Both the position numbers and the translations under genes were made by a program. Source: an uncultured Flavobacteriales bacterium (GTDB taxonomy: Bacteria > Bacteroidota > Bacteroidia > Flavobacteriales_G > NORP312). Taken from it: a stretch of DNA of 50,960 nucleotides. Below are positions 26,262 through 34,651 of this stretch, in pieces. Every line of letters starts with the position of its first letter. The stretch's first letter is position 1. The stretch lies in assembly GCA_905480125.1 (NCBI GenBank), contig CAJQPE010000078.1, positions 1-50,960 of the forward strand. Direction: 5' to 3'. Under the pieces are notes generated by a model. The model was not told the origin of the DNA, did no database searches, and worked only from the letters and a program-made list of their open reading frames with translations.

Positions 26262-27134
26262 ATGAAAAAATGGCTTACGTATATTTTCATTCTAACTGCC
26301 TTTGCAACTCGCGGGCAATCTATTCCATGGGCGTCTCAGCAGCCCGAATGGGTATTTACTTTTATATTTGAAGATGGTTTGGGTGATAGAGACACGTTAT
26401 ATTTCGGGTTTTCCCAAGCAGCTAGTCCACAATATTTTGTAGACTCTCTACTAGGAGAATATACAATGCCTGAAGACACTTCAACTTTTTTCGCATCATG
26501 GGGGGGGAGCATTAGTAATTTAAATTGGTTAGGAAAGGCGTATGTTACTGATTCCGCTGGCTTAAAAGACTACGCAAGCATTAGATTTAACAAGGGAATT
26601 CGACCATTAAAAATTACTTTTGATGTTCAACTTTTTTACGACAATTCTCTACCTTACTCTAATCAAAGTCCATCTCCGACTGGGATAGGAATATTGTATT
26701 ATGACACTCCGTTTATTATTGAACAAGATTCTGGCTGTTTTGGGAGTTCACCAGCGTTTTTATCGAATAATTATTATTGCGGGTATTCAGACACTATAAT
26801 AATGGATAATTGGTGGAATGAAGATGTCATGCCGAGCTTAGAATTCCGAGTTTTTCCATGGGATGATTTTATTCCGTTAAAAGCTAACCAACAAGTTGAA
26901 AACGACCGCTATTATTTGTATCCAAACCCTGTTAGTGAAACACTTTTTATTAAACATGATAATTCTTTGAATTTAAACTGGGAAATATTCAATGTTGAAG
27001 GAGTCTTGGTTCAATCTTGTTCAATGAGCAATTATGAAGTAATTGATGTATCTAAATTGACAAATGGCTATTATTTATTAATAGTAAATTCTGAATCAGG
27101 AACTTCAATAAAACCGTTTATCAAACTAAAATGA
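26262..27134 (+). CDS. T9SS-secreted protein of unknown function
   Basis: A 290-residue protein with a signal peptide (about 1-18, ending TRGQS). The central 190 residues contain no domain I recognise; they include many aromatic residues and two cysteines about 16 residues apart (SGCFGSS and YYCGYSD), possibly a disulfide. The last 70 residues are a T9SS type A sorting domain (YLYPNPVSETLF, then FNVEGVLVQS, then NGYYLLIVNS and a basic-hydrophobic tail). A run of eight G residues at 26500-26507 encodes Trp-Gly-Gly near residue 80. The ATG at 26262 is preferred to a TTG six bases upstream. A short five-pair hairpin (27136-27148) follows the stop. Confidence 0.8.
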   Translation: MKKWLTYIFILTAFATRGQSIPWASQQPEWVFTFIFEDGLGDRDTLYFGFSQAASPQYFVDSLLGEYTMPEDTSTFFASWGGSISNLNWLGKAYVTDSAGLKDYASIRFNKGIRPLKITFDVQLFYDNSLPYSNQSPSPTGIGILYYDTPFIIEQDSGCFGSSPAFLSNNYYCGYSDTIIMDNWWNEDVMPSLEFRVFPWDDFIPLKANQQVENDRYYLYPNPVSETLFIKHDNSLNLNWEIFNVEGVLVQSCSMSNYEVIDVSKLTNGYYLLIVNSESGTSIKPFIKLK

Positions 27135-27152
27135 TACTCTGCAAGAGTCTAT

Positions 27153-27160
27153 TATCTTTG
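27153..27160 (+). promoter_or_regulatory. -7 element upstream of upp
   Basis: TATCTTTG is an exact TAnnTTTG match and lies 35 bp before the upp ATG at 27196. No clear -33 element is seen. Confidence 0.5.
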
Positions 27161-27195
27161 GTTTAGTTAAATTTACGTAATTAGACATTGTAAAA

Positions 27196-27846
27196 ATGGA
27201 AGTACATATATTAAACAAGAGTCAATCGATTTTCAATCAATACATTGCAGAGCTCCGCGATGTTAATATCCAAAAAGATCGTTTACGATTTAGACGTAAC
27301 CTTGAGAGAATTGGCGAGATATTAGGGTATGAAATCAGTAAGACATTAAATTATGAACGAAAAGATGTAATAACCCCTTTGGGTAATGCTAATGAAATCC
27401 TTTTAGATGAGGATATAGTGCTCGGTACAATTCTTCGTGCAGGACTGCCTATGCATAATGGTTTACTAAATTATTTTGATAAAGCTGAAAATGCTTTTAT
27501 TTCGGCTTATCGCAAGCACGAAGATGATGGTACTTTCCAAATCCGAGTTGAATATTTTGCAAGCCCGAGTTTACAAGATAAGGTACTTATTTTATCGGAT
27601 CCTATGCTGGCCTCGGGGAAATCAATGGTGCTTAGTTATAAAGCTATGTTGAAAAACGGAACACCAAAACATACTTATTTAGCAGTCGCAATTGCTAGTC
27701 AAGAGGGTTTAGATTTTGCTCGAGCAAATTTACCTAAAAATACAACTATTTGGATAGGAGCTGTAGATGATGAATTATCATCTAAATCCTATATAATACC
27801 TGGTTTGGGTGATGCTGGTGATTTAGCATTTGGAGAAAAATTATAG
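27196..27846 (+). CDS. upp: uracil phosphoribosyltransferase
   Basis: A 216-residue type I phosphoribosyltransferase that makes UMP from uracil and PRPP. The LGTILRAGLPMHNGL segment (about 77-91), the PRPP loop LSDPMLASGKSM (about 133-144; the usual Upp loop is DPMLATGGS) and the uracil-binding ending PGLGDAGDLAFG (about 202-213) are present. The Lys in the PRPP loop differs from the usual Gly, which is common enough not to be alarming. It heads a short plus-strand set with a membrane protein and a HAD phosphatase (gap 6 bp, then a 4-bp overlap). Confidence 0.92.
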   Translation: MEVHILNKSQSIFNQYIAELRDVNIQKDRLRFRRNLERIGEILGYEISKTLNYERKDVITPLGNANEILLDEDIVLGTILRAGLPMHNGLLNYFDKAENAFISAYRKHEDDGTFQIRVEYFASPSLQDKVLILSDPMLASGKSMVLSYKAMLKNGTPKHTYLAVAIASQEGLDFARANLPKNTTIWIGAVDDELSSKSYIIPGLGDAGDLAFGEKL

Positions 27847-27852
27847 GGACGA

Positions 27853-28296
27853 GTGGGCACCGAAATACTGCAGTTATTAACAAGCTTTTTATTAAGCAGC
27901 ACAAAGTTTCTGTTTGCTCCTTCAGCAACGCTTGGATTGGGGTATAGTTATTGGGAGACTATTGCTATTACAATATTAGGAGGTTGGACTGGAGTGATAT
28001 TTTTTTTCTATTTTGGAAAAATAGTTGTGGATTGGTACATGAACAGATATGGTAAGAAAAAAGAAAAGTCAAAATTCACCAAAATGAATAAGATGATAAT
28101 AAAAGTTAAGTCTAATTTTGGAATTATAGGATTAGCTTTTATTTCACCCGTTACTATTTCAATTCCCGTAGGTTCCATTCTTGCAGCAAGGTATTTTGGA
28201 AACAATAAACTTGCGGTATATTTTCTAATGGGATCTATTGTGTTTTGGTCGTTTATATTAACTACAATATCATTTCAATTTAAAGACTTATTTTGA
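27853..28296 (+). CDS. small membrane protein, three to four helices
   Basis: A 147-residue hydrophobic protein starting at a GTG (27853). There is no ATG until a Met near residue 64, so GTG is the best start. Hydrophobic segments lie at about 5-25, 32-55, 92-115 and 120-140, with a basic loop (RYGKKKEKSKF) between the second and third. The FISPVTISIPVGSILAARYFG segment recalls small-multidrug-export-like or DedA-like proteins, but I would not assign a function. It follows upp by 6 bp, and its TGA overlaps the TTG start of the next gene. Confidence 0.65.
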   Translation: MGTEILQLLTSFLLSSTKFLFAPSATLGLGYSYWETIAITILGGWTGVIFFFYFGKIVVDWYMNRYGKKKEKSKFTKMNKMIIKVKSNFGIIGLAFISPVTISIPVGSILAARYFGNNKLAVYFLMGSIVFWSFILTTISFQFKDLF

Positions 28297-28985
28297 AAAA
28301 GTACACTACACTATTCTTTGATTTAGACCATACTTTGTGGGATTTTGAAGCAAATTCTAAAGAAGCGCTAACCGAGATTTATTATAATTATAATCTAGCA
28401 GAAAAGGGTATAGTGTCTTTTAATGAATTCTTAAGGGTTTATTATAAGATTAATGATATGATGTGGGAGCAATATCGAAAAGACGAAATATCTAAAGAGG
28501 AGTTACGTAACGATAGGTTTTATAATGCGTTAATTGCATTTAAAATTGGGGATAGAAAATTAGCTAATGATATTGGTGATTATTACGTAAAGACATCTCC
28601 TTACAAAACCAACTTATTTGATGGTTGTCATGAAGTTTTAACTGAATTGAAAACCAGATATAATCTTCATATTATTACAAATGGATTTGAAGAAGTGCAA
28701 CATATTAAACTTCAACAAAGTAACCTGACTAAATATTTCGGTGTTGTTGTTACCTCTGAAAATGCTGGTTACAAGAAGCCAGAGAAGGGTATATTCGAAT
28801 ATACTTTAAACAAAGTAGGTGTTAGCAAAGAAGAATCTTTAATGATTGGTGATGGCATAGATACCGATATTGCAGGAGCGATAGATTTCGGAATGGACAG
28901 CGTTTTTTTTAATCCGAAAACCTATAAAGAAGTTAATTCCACATACACCATAACTAAATTAATAGAATTAATAAGGCTTCTTTAA
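28293..28985 (+). CDS. HAD-superfamily nucleotidase/phosphatase, YjjG type
   Basis: A 230-residue HAD hydrolase. Motif I is FFDLDHTLWDF (Asp10 nucleophile and Asp12), motif II ITNGFEE, motif III KKPEKGIF with the Lys, and motif IV MIGDGIDTDIAGA. The sequence most resembles YjjG-type pyrimidine nucleotidases, which dephosphorylate noncanonical nucleoside monophosphates. The upp neighbour is compatible with this. The only start that keeps motif I is a TTG at 28293, which overlaps the upstream gene's TGA. A bidirectional terminator follows at 28990-29017. Confidence 0.87.
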   Translation: MKKYTTLFFDLDHTLWDFEANSKEALTEIYYNYNLAEKGIVSFNEFLRVYYKINDMMWEQYRKDEISKEELRNDRFYNALIAFKIGDRKLANDIGDYYVKTSPYKTNLFDGCHEVLTELKTRYNLHIITNGFEEVQHIKLQQSNLTKYFGVVVTSENAGYKKPEKGIFEYTLNKVGVSKEESLMIGDGIDTDIAGAIDFGMDSVFFNPKTYKEVNSTYTITKLIELIRLL

Positions 28986-28989
28986 GCGA

Positions 28990-29017
28990 AAAACGCCCTG
29001 CTAATGCAGAGCGTTTT
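28990..29017. terminator. bidirectional rho-independent terminator
   Basis: AAAACGC (28990-28996) pairs with GCGTTTT (29011-29017). After one C-A mismatch, CTGC (28998-29001) pairs with GCAG (29006-29009) around a TAAT loop. A/T runs on both sides allow it to stop both the HAD gene and the convergent cysteine-rich gene. Confidence 0.8.
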
Positions 29018-29038
29018 ATTTTAGAAAATATTTTCTAA

Positions 29039-29416
29039 TTATTTTTCAGCTGTATTTTTAGATTTCTTCTTAGAACATGAAGCAGCGGTTCCTTTCATGC
29101 AACATGATTTTTTTGTTGCGCTAGCAGTTCCTTCCGAACCTTTTTTGGAAGATGATTTTTTTGAGGCGCTAGCAGTTCCGCCAGAATTTTTTTTGCAACA
29201 AGCTTTAGTTTCCCCTTTTTTACATGCAGTATGATCTTTACCGCATTTTTTTTCGGCAGTACAGCCTTCTTTTTTACATGCTGAATCACATTTGTGATCT
29301 TTACATTTGTCGCAATCAACAGACACAGAAATATCCTCTAATGAGGTTGAAGCGTAGCTAAGGTTAGTCGTTCCAATAAAAGCAACTAAACCAAAAAGTA
29401 ACATTAACTTTTTCAT
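29039..29416 (-). CDS. secreted cysteine- and lysine-rich protein, possible metal binder
   Basis: A 125-residue protein with a good signal peptide (MKKLMLLFGLVAFIGTTNLSYA, cleavage near 22). The mature part has 12 cysteines, several in CxxC or CC pairs (DCDKCKDHKC, ACKKEGC, ACCKK, SCCMKG), three histidines, and more than 20 lysines. A GTASASKKS / GTASATKKS repeat is visible near the C-terminus (16-residue period). The composition suggests binding of soft metals or a disulfide-rich periplasmic protein, but I know no named family. The ATG at 29416 is chosen because an upstream in-frame start would add 24 residues before an obvious signal peptide. It is downstream of psd by 76 bp. Confidence 0.72.
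   Translation of the reverse strand: MKKLMLLFGLVAFIGTTNLSYASTSLEDISVSVDCDKCKDHKCDSACKKEGCTAEKKCGKDHTACKKGETKACCKKNSGGTASASKKSSSKKGSEGTASATKKSCCMKGTAASCSKKKSKNTAEK
29105..29179. repeat. two-copy 48-bp-period repeat within the cysteine-rich gene
   Basis: Positions 29105-29131 and 29153-29179 match at 25 of 27 bases, with an offset of 48 bp (16 codons). It encodes the repeated GTASAxKKS segment and probably arose by internal duplication. Confidence 0.7.
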
Positions 29417-29492
29417 AATTTTTTTTTGTTTATTTATTTGTTGCGTAAATTTAGAAAAAAATAAGGTCATTTGGTTGCTATTTAACAAAATA

Positions 29493-30149
29493 TTAACGCA
29501 GAAAAGCTAGGGTTGTTTGAGTACCTATAACCTTTTGGTTTATTTTAACTTCAATTTTTGCATCTAAAGGAAGTAATATATCAACTCGAGAACCAAATTT
29601 TATAAAGCCAAAATCAGAAGCTCCTATAGCAATATCACCTTCCTTACAATAAAATACAATTCTTCGTGCAAGGGCACCAGCAATTTGCCTGAATAAGACT
29701 TCTTGTTTGTTTTTAGCCTCAACAACTAATGTTGTTCTTTCATTATCAGTAGAAGATTTTGGGTGCCAAGCAACTAAAAATAATCCAGGATGGTATTTTA
29801 CATATTTTACGATACCATTAATAGGAAACCAATTCATGTGAACGTTAAAGGGGGACATAAAAACGGAAATTTGAATCCTTTTATCCTGAAAATATTCGGC
29901 TTCTTCGACTTCTTCTATTGCTACAATTTTACCATCAGCTGGGCAAATAACAGTGCTATCATCAATAACAACAACTCTGTTTGGTCTTCTAAAAAATTGA
30001 AGCACAACAAGGAATATTAAAATGCCGAATCCTTCAAGCAAGTATTGCCCAATAGAGTTTTTAATAAAATGTTGTGCAATTACGAATAACCCACTAGCAA
30101 ATATAACTGCAAGTAACAAGGACAGATAACCTTCTTTATGAATCTTCAT
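29493..30149 (-). CDS. psd: phosphatidylserine decarboxylase (short, archaeal-type)
   Basis: A 218-residue decarboxylase that makes phosphatidylethanolamine. Two hydrophobic segments at about 8-30 and 35-52 anchor it to the inner membrane. The catalytic core includes FMSPFNVHMNWFPINGIV and VAWHPKSSTDNERT. The self-cleavage site is FGS (Ser187), which becomes the pyruvoyl group on the small C-terminal chain. This is the short PSD-A form common in Bacteroidota. It follows cdsA by 27 bp, putting CDP-diacylglycerol synthesis and the decarboxylation step in one operon. Confidence 0.93.
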   Translation of the reverse strand: MKIHKEGYLSLLLAVIFASGLFVIAQHFIKNSIGQYLLEGFGILIFLVVLQFFRRPNRVVVIDDSTVICPADGKIVAIEEVEEAEYFQDKRIQISVFMSPFNVHMNWFPINGIVKYVKYHPGLFLVAWHPKSSTDNERTTLVVEAKNKQEVLFRQIAGALARRIVFYCKEGDIAIGASDFGFIKFGSRVDILLPLDAKIEVKINQKVIGTQTTLAFLR

Positions 30150-30176
30150 GGCTGCAAATGTAACCTTTTCGGCTAA

Positions 30177-31001
30177 TTATGAAATCACAATTAGGTAGGC
30201 TAAAATAAATGGAGAAGCGATCAAAATGCCGTCAAAACGATCTAGCATTCCACCATGTCCAGGGAGTATATTTCCTGAATCTTTGATTTTAAGTGCTCGT
30301 TTAAACATTGATTCAACAAGGTCTCCTATAGTTCCAAAAACCACTACTATTGTAGCTAATCCTAACCATTCCATGAATTGAAATTGGTGAAATAACATAG
30401 AACAGACGTATGCCATTGCCCAGCCGCCAATTGCTCCTCCAATTGCTCCTTCCCATGATTTTTTAGGAGAGATTCTTTCGAATAATTTTGTTTTGCCAAA
30501 CAAAGACCCAACAATAAATGCCATTATATCGTTTGCCCAAAGAATCATAAAAGCACCCATAATAAATGCAGGACTTGCGCTACCAGTTAAGTGAATTTCG
30601 GGGAAGGTATAAACGTATGGTAATATTGAGAATGGAATGGCTATGTAGATTAGCCCTGTATATGTGTAGGCAATATTCCTAAAAGGATTTCGGTTGTCTA
30701 TAAATAACTCGTGGATGAATACTAAAAATAGAAACGGGAGATTAATTAACAGAATTTTGAAATCATAAAGTTGGGTTGCCAAAGCATAGTTTGTTGAATA
30801 TATAACAGAGCCAAGAATTAATCCTAATTCACGTTGAGGGGTTCCGGTTTTTTTTTGGATAAGCGTGTAAAATTCATTTAAACTTAGTAGCATTATAAAA
30901 AAGAATAATCCACCAAACGTGTATTGATTGTATATTATTCCTCCAATTAATACTGTAAGAAAAACAATACCGGTCAGAATCCGTTTTACTATATTGCTCA
31001 T
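30177..31001 (-). CDS. cdsA: phosphatidate cytidylyltransferase
   Basis: A 274-residue integral membrane enzyme with about seven or eight helices that makes CDP-diacylglycerol. The C-terminal signature is intact: SMFKRALKIKDSGNILPGHG (about 231-250), then GMLDRFD. This matches the CDP-DAG synthase pattern, including the metal-binding Asp residues. The start overlaps the DUF2007 gene's end by 4 bp, and psd follows, so phospholipid synthesis genes are co-transcribed with ftsH. Confidence 0.95.
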   Translation of the reverse strand: MSNIVKRILTGIVFLTVLIGGIIYNQYTFGGLFFFIMLLSLNEFYTLIQKKTGTPQRELGLILGSVIYSTNYALATQLYDFKILLINLPFLFLVFIHELFIDNRNPFRNIAYTYTGLIYIAIPFSILPYVYTFPEIHLTGSASPAFIMGAFMILWANDIMAFIVGSLFGKTKLFERISPKKSWEGAIGGAIGGWAMAYVCSMLFHQFQFMEWLGLATIVVVFGTIGDLVESMFKRALKIKDSGNILPGHGGMLDRFDGILIASPFILAYLIVIS

Positions 31002-31213
31002 AAATCGTATTTCGTAATTATGAATTTAACTTTGATGACATTTATGTTTTTCACGTAAACTTGAACATCATTATCTAAGTTAAGAGAAAGATGAGTTGAG
31101 CTTTGTTTATTAAGAATTACGGATTCAATACCTTTATCTAGTAAAATAGACTTAACTATTTCAGCTTTATGTAAAAGTGATGTTTCGTAGACTTGACTCC
31201 AATTATTATCCAT
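30998..31213 (-). CDS. DUF2007 family small protein
   Basis: A 71-residue cytosolic protein starting WSQVYETSLLHKAEIVKSILLD, which fits the DUF2007 (putative signal-transducing) family. The family has a small alpha/beta fold with a helix that recurs in longer proteins, and no established role. It lies 32 bp after ftsH and overlaps cdsA by 4 bp; this order (ftsH, DUF2007, cdsA) is common in Bacteroidota from memory. Confidence 0.8.
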   Translation of the reverse strand: MDNNWSQVYETSLLHKAEIVKSILLDKGIESVILNKQSSTHLSLNLDNDVQVYVKNINVIKVKFIITKYDL

Positions 31214-31245
31214 AGCATATAGCTACATTAAATTAAAAAGATATT

Positions 31246-33465
31246 TTACTCTTCAGCAGGAAGATTGTCTTTTTTTTGATTTTCAGGCTGTAAGTTAGGT
31301 TCTTTTTGAGAAGCTTCAGCGATATGTTGATCATTTAAAGAATTGCTTTCAGAAGAGTCGGGTTCTTCTATTTTCCCATCGCTACTTACATTACTGAAAC
31401 CCGTACTTACTATTTTATCTTTTAACGGAGAAGATTTTTCATCTAATGAAGTAATTACAGAAACTGGCTTTGGGGGCTCTTCATGTTCCCCAAATAAACG
31501 TTTTCCAAAAATACTTTCTAAATCTTCTTTGAAAATCACTTCCTTTTCTAACAACAGCTCAGCCAGTTTAATAAGGTTTTCTTTATTGTCGTTTAATAAT
31601 TTTAAAGTTCGTTGGTACATCTTTTCAATTAAGAGACTTACTTCATTGTCTATAAGTTCAGCCGTTTGTTCGCTATAAGGTTTCTGAAAACTGTATTCAC
31701 TTTGCCCAGATGAATCATAGTAGCTTCTATTTCCTACTTTTTCATTCAGTCCATAAATAGAAACCATAGCATAAGCTTGCTTAGTTACCTTTTCTAGATC
31801 GCTTAGAGCACCTGTAGATATTTTCCCAAATGTGATTTGTTCTGCAGCTCTTCCGCCTAAGGCTCCACACATTTCGTCAAGTAATTGTGCGGTAGTGGTT
31901 ATTTGTCGTTCTTCCGGTAAATACCATGCAGCACCTAAAGATTTTCCTCGGGGCACAATTGTAACTTTTACTAATGGTGATGCATGTTCTAATAGCCAAC
32001 TTGCCGTAGCATGACCAGCTTCGTGATAGGCAATTGTCTTTTTTTCTTGCGGAGTAATAATTTTGTTTTTCTTTTCTAGTCCACCAATAATACGGTCAAC
32101 AGCATCCAAGAAATCTTGTTTTTCAACTTGTTTTTTAGATTTACGAGCAGCAATTAATGCAGCTTCGTTACAAATATTTGCAATATCTGCACCAGAGAAA
32201 CCAGGTGTTTGTTTTGCTAAGAATTCTTTATCGATTTCTTTTTCAAGTTTAAGAGGTTTCAAATGAACTTCGAATATTTCTTTACGTTCATTAAGATCGG
32301 GCATATCAACATAGATTTGTCTATCAAATCTTCCTGCACGCATGAGTGCTTTGTCTAAAATGTCTGCTCGATTAGTGGCAGCAAGAATGATTACCCCACT
32401 ATTTGTTCCGAACCCATCCATTTCAGTAAGTAACTGGTTTAGAGTATTTTCCCTTTCATCATTAGAGCCTTGAGCAGCATTTTTACCTCGAGCTCTACCT
32501 ATTGCGTCAATTTCGTCGATAAATATTATACTTGGAGATTTTTCTTTAGCTTGTTTAAATAAGTCTCGAACACGAGATGCACCAACGCCAACAAACATCT
32601 CAACGAAATCAGATCCCGATAAGGAGAAAAAAGGAACTTTTGCTTCCCCTGCTACAGCTTTTGCTAATAATGTTTTCCCTGTTCCAGGGGGTCCAACTAA
32701 TAATGCCCCTTTAGGAATTTTAGCTCCTAGGTCCGTATATTTTTTTGGATTTTTTAGAAACTCAACAATTTCTTCAACTTCTTCTTTGGCTCCTTCTAGA
32801 CCAGCTACATCTTTAAAAGAAACTTTAACGCTTGTGTCTTTATCAAATAGGGTAGCTTTTGATTTCCCAATATTAAATATTTGACCACCAGCCCCAGCAC
32901 CGCCACCCATTCTTCGCATAATATACATCCAAAGGGCAACCATTATTACAATCATAATTAACCAGCTCCAGTCGCCAACACTATCTCGAGTTTCGTATTC
33001 AACCCCCTTTTCTATCCAATTATCTTTAGGAATGTCAGTTTTTGCTCTGTTTAAATCATCATTAAAGCTTTCAACAGAACCGATGTTCATTTTGTAATGT
33101 GGACCGGGATTCAATCCTCCTCCAAATGGTGCATCTTTTATATTTTTGTAAAATTCATTCTCTTTTAGTCTGTTTTTCTTGATATAAATTTCCGCAGTTT
33201 TTTCGTTGATTAAAACAACTTTATAAACGTCTCCATTAACAAGCATTTCTGACTCAAATTCATTCCATCCTATTTTTGTCGCGGTATTTCCACTCCATGC
33301 AAACACTTGAATAAGTAGAATGACTGCTACAATAATTCCGTAAATCCAGTAAAAGTTGAACGGTTTTTTCCCAGATGGTTTTCCTTTCCCTCCAGAGGAA
33401 AGACGTTCTTTCATTTTATCGAATTGATCTTTTAAATCAGGCTCGTTTCTTTTTTCGTTGCTCAT
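31246..33465 (-). CDS. ftsH: ATP-dependent zinc metalloprotease FtsH
   Basis: A 739-residue membrane AAA+ protease. Two transmembrane helices (about 36-57 and 167-183) flank a periplasmic domain. Walker A is GPPGTGKT (258-265) and Walker B IIFIDEID (313-320). The second region of homology is near [20 protein letters not shown] (363-382). The zinc site is HEAGH (481-485), with a downstream Asp in GALSDLEK. It degrades membrane and regulatory proteins. The last 85 or so residues after the protease core are acidic, Ser/Pro/Glu-rich and probably disordered, longer than in E. coli FtsH. It follows rsfS by 6 bp. Confidence 0.97.
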   Translation of the reverse strand: MSNEKRNEPDLKDQFDKMKERLSSGGKGKPSGKKPFNFYWIYGIIVAVILLIQVFAWSGNTATKIGWNEFESEMLVNGDVYKVVLINEKTAEIYIKKNRLKENEFYKNIKDAPFGGGLNPGPHYKMNIGSVESFNDDLNRAKTDIPKDNWIEKGVEYETRDSVGDWSWLIMIVIMVALWMYIMRRMGGGAGAGGQIFNIGKSKATLFDKDTSVKVSFKDVAGLEGAKEEVEEIVEFLKNPKKYTDLGAKIPKGALLVGPPGTGKTLLAKAVAGEAKVPFFSLSGSDFVEMFVGVGASRVRDLFKQAKEKSPSIIFIDEIDAIGRARGKNAAQGSNDERENTLNQLLTEMDGFGTNSGVIILAATNRADILDKALMRAGRFDRQIYVDMPDLNERKEIFEVHLKPLKLEKEIDKEFLAKQTPGFSGADIANICNEAALIAARKSKKQVEKQDFLDAVDRIIGGLEKKNKIITPQEKKTIAYHEAGHATASWLLEHASPLVKVTIVPRGKSLGAAWYLPEERQITTTAQLLDEMCGALGGRAAEQITFGKISTGALSDLEKVTKQAYAMVSIYGLNEKVGNRSYYDSSGQSEYSFQKPYSEQTAELIDNEVSLLIEKMYQRTLKLLNDNKENLIKLAELLLEKEVIFKEDLESIFGKRLFGEHEEPPKPVSVITSLDEKSSPLKDKIVSTGFSNVSSDGKIEEPDSSESNSLNDQHIAEASQKEPNLQPENQKKDNLPAEE

Positions 33466-33471
33466 CCTCTA

Positions 33472-33846
33472 CTATTCACTTTCAATTTCTTGAATTTTGG
33501 CATCTGCCCAAAGTTCTTCTAGATTATAAAATTCTCTTGTTTCTTTTTGAAATACATGCACTACGACATTAGAATAGTCTAACAATATCCATGTAGCGTT
33601 AGTTTGCCCTTCAGAATTCCATGGTTTTTCACCCATCTCAATTCTCACTGTATCCTCTACCGATTCTGCCAAAGCGCTAACTTGTGTGGTGGAATCTGCA
33701 TGGCAAATTATAAAATAATCGCATACTGCCCCATCAAGTTGAGTTAAGTCTAAACAGACTATTTTTTTTCCTTTTTTTTCAAGTAACCCTTGAATTGCAA
33801 ACTCAGCTACTATTGCTGAATTCTTTTTAATCTTTACTTTCGCCAT
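33472..33846 (-). CDS. rsfS: ribosome silencing factor RsfS
   Basis: A 124-residue RsfS/DUF143 protein. The family core DYFIICHADSTTQVSALAESVEDTV (about 43-67) and WILLDYSNVVVHVFQKETREFYNLEELW (about 87-114) are both clear. RsfS binds ribosomal protein L14 and blocks 30S-50S joining in nutrient stress. It is the first gene of the rsfS-ftsH-cdsA-psd operon. A -7 element lies 20 bp upstream, and birA diverges. Confidence 0.95.
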   Translation of the reverse strand: MAKVKIKKNSAIVAEFAIQGLLEKKGKKIVCLDLTQLDGAVCDYFIICHADSTTQVSALAESVEDTVRIEMGEKPWNSEGQTNATWILLDYSNVVVHVFQKETREFYNLEELWADAKIQEIESE

Positions 33847-33852
33847 TCAACG

Positions 33853-33888
33853 TTTTTGTGTGGAACAAAAATAGTTAATTTACATTGG
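33853..33888 (+). promoter_or_regulatory. possible birA promoter
   Basis: TTTTTG at 33853-33858 could be the -33 element. TACATTGG at 33881-33888, one mismatch from TAnnTTTG, follows after 22 bp. The birA ATG is 19 bp downstream. Confidence 0.35.
33866..33873 (-). promoter_or_regulatory. -7 element for the rsfS-ftsH operon
   Basis: On the minus strand the sequence is TATTTTTG, an exact TAnnTTTG match, 19 bp before the rsfS ATG at 33846. It interleaves with the divergent birA promoter. No -33 match is convincing. Confidence 0.5.
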
Positions 33889-33907
33889 TTTAATTGTCGT
33901 TTCGTTG

Positions 33908-34642
33908 ATGAATACACTTTTTCTAGGGCAACAAATCATTACGCTCGACCAAGTTGGTTCGACCAATAACTATACCAGCGAGTTTTTACGTCAGAATGTC
34001 ATGCAGGAGGGAGCTATTGTGCTGGCAAATTACCAAAATGAAGGCAAAGGACAACGCGGTAATTTATGGCAAAGCAATCCAAATGAGAATCTAACATTTT
34101 CGATATACATAAAGCCCGTTTTTATTCCTACATCGATGCAGTTTGTTTTAAATAAATGGGTGTCACTTTCTATTGTATATTGTTTAAGAAAAGAGGGAAT
34201 TGGGGCAGCTGTTAAATGGCCTAATGATATATATGTCGAGGATAAAAAGATTGGAGGTGTTTTAATTGAGAATTCTGTGAGTAATGGAATTAACCATTCC
34301 ATTATAGGTATTGGGTTAAATGTTAATCAGAAAGAATTCAATAATTTACCGAATGCATCCTCTATAATGTGCATTACTGGTAAAGCCTTTGATTTAGAGA
34401 CTCTTTTGGAGAAGATGTGTGGTTTTTTAGAACAGAATTATCTAAGAATAAAAGTTAATTTGTCTGCTTTAGATGAGGAGTATCTTAGCGCGATGTATCA
34501 GTATGAAAAATTCGCGATGTATCGCGATAAAAGCGGATCGTTTTCTGGCAAAATAATGGGGGTCTCAGCAATTGGTCAATTAGAAATAGAGACAAATAAA
34601 GATGTAAGAAGCTATTACTTTAAAGAAGTCGAGTTTTTATAG
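33908..34642 (+). CDS. birA: biotin--[acetyl-CoA-carboxylase] ligase, class I without HTH
   Basis: A 244-residue biotin protein ligase that activates biotin to biotinyl-AMP and attaches it to a lysine on biotin carrier domains. STNNY (18-22), the biotinyl-AMP-binding loop EGKGQRGNLW (45-54; usually GRGRRGR), VKWPNDIYV and KIGGVLIE are all present. There is no N-terminal helix-turn-helix, so it is not a repressor. A TTG directly before the ATG at 33908 is in frame but unlikely to be used. It converges with the next gene, and a hairpin covers both stop codons. Confidence 0.92.
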   Translation: MNTLFLGQQIITLDQVGSTNNYTSEFLRQNVMQEGAIVLANYQNEGKGQRGNLWQSNPNENLTFSIYIKPVFIPTSMQFVLNKWVSLSIVYCLRKEGIGAAVKWPNDIYVEDKKIGGVLIENSVSNGINHSIIGIGLNVNQKEFNNLPNASSIMCITGKAFDLETLLEKMCGFLEQNYLRIKVNLSALDEEYLSAMYQYEKFAMYRDKSGSFSGKIMGVSAIGQLEIETNKDVRSYYFKEVEFL

Positions 34643-34651
34643 TTAAAAACT
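34632..34651. terminator. AT-rich hairpin spanning both convergent stop codons
   Basis: AGTTTTTA (34632-34639) pairs perfectly with TAAAAACT (34644-34651) around a TAGT loop. The loop and arms contain the birA stop (34640-34642) and the convergent gene's stop (34643-34645). The stem is weak, so terminator activity is uncertain. Confidence 0.35.

Noticed and set aside
29417-29488. Upstream start for the cysteine-rich protein
   Set aside because: The extra 24 residues precede an obvious signal peptide, so the Met at 29416 is the likely start.
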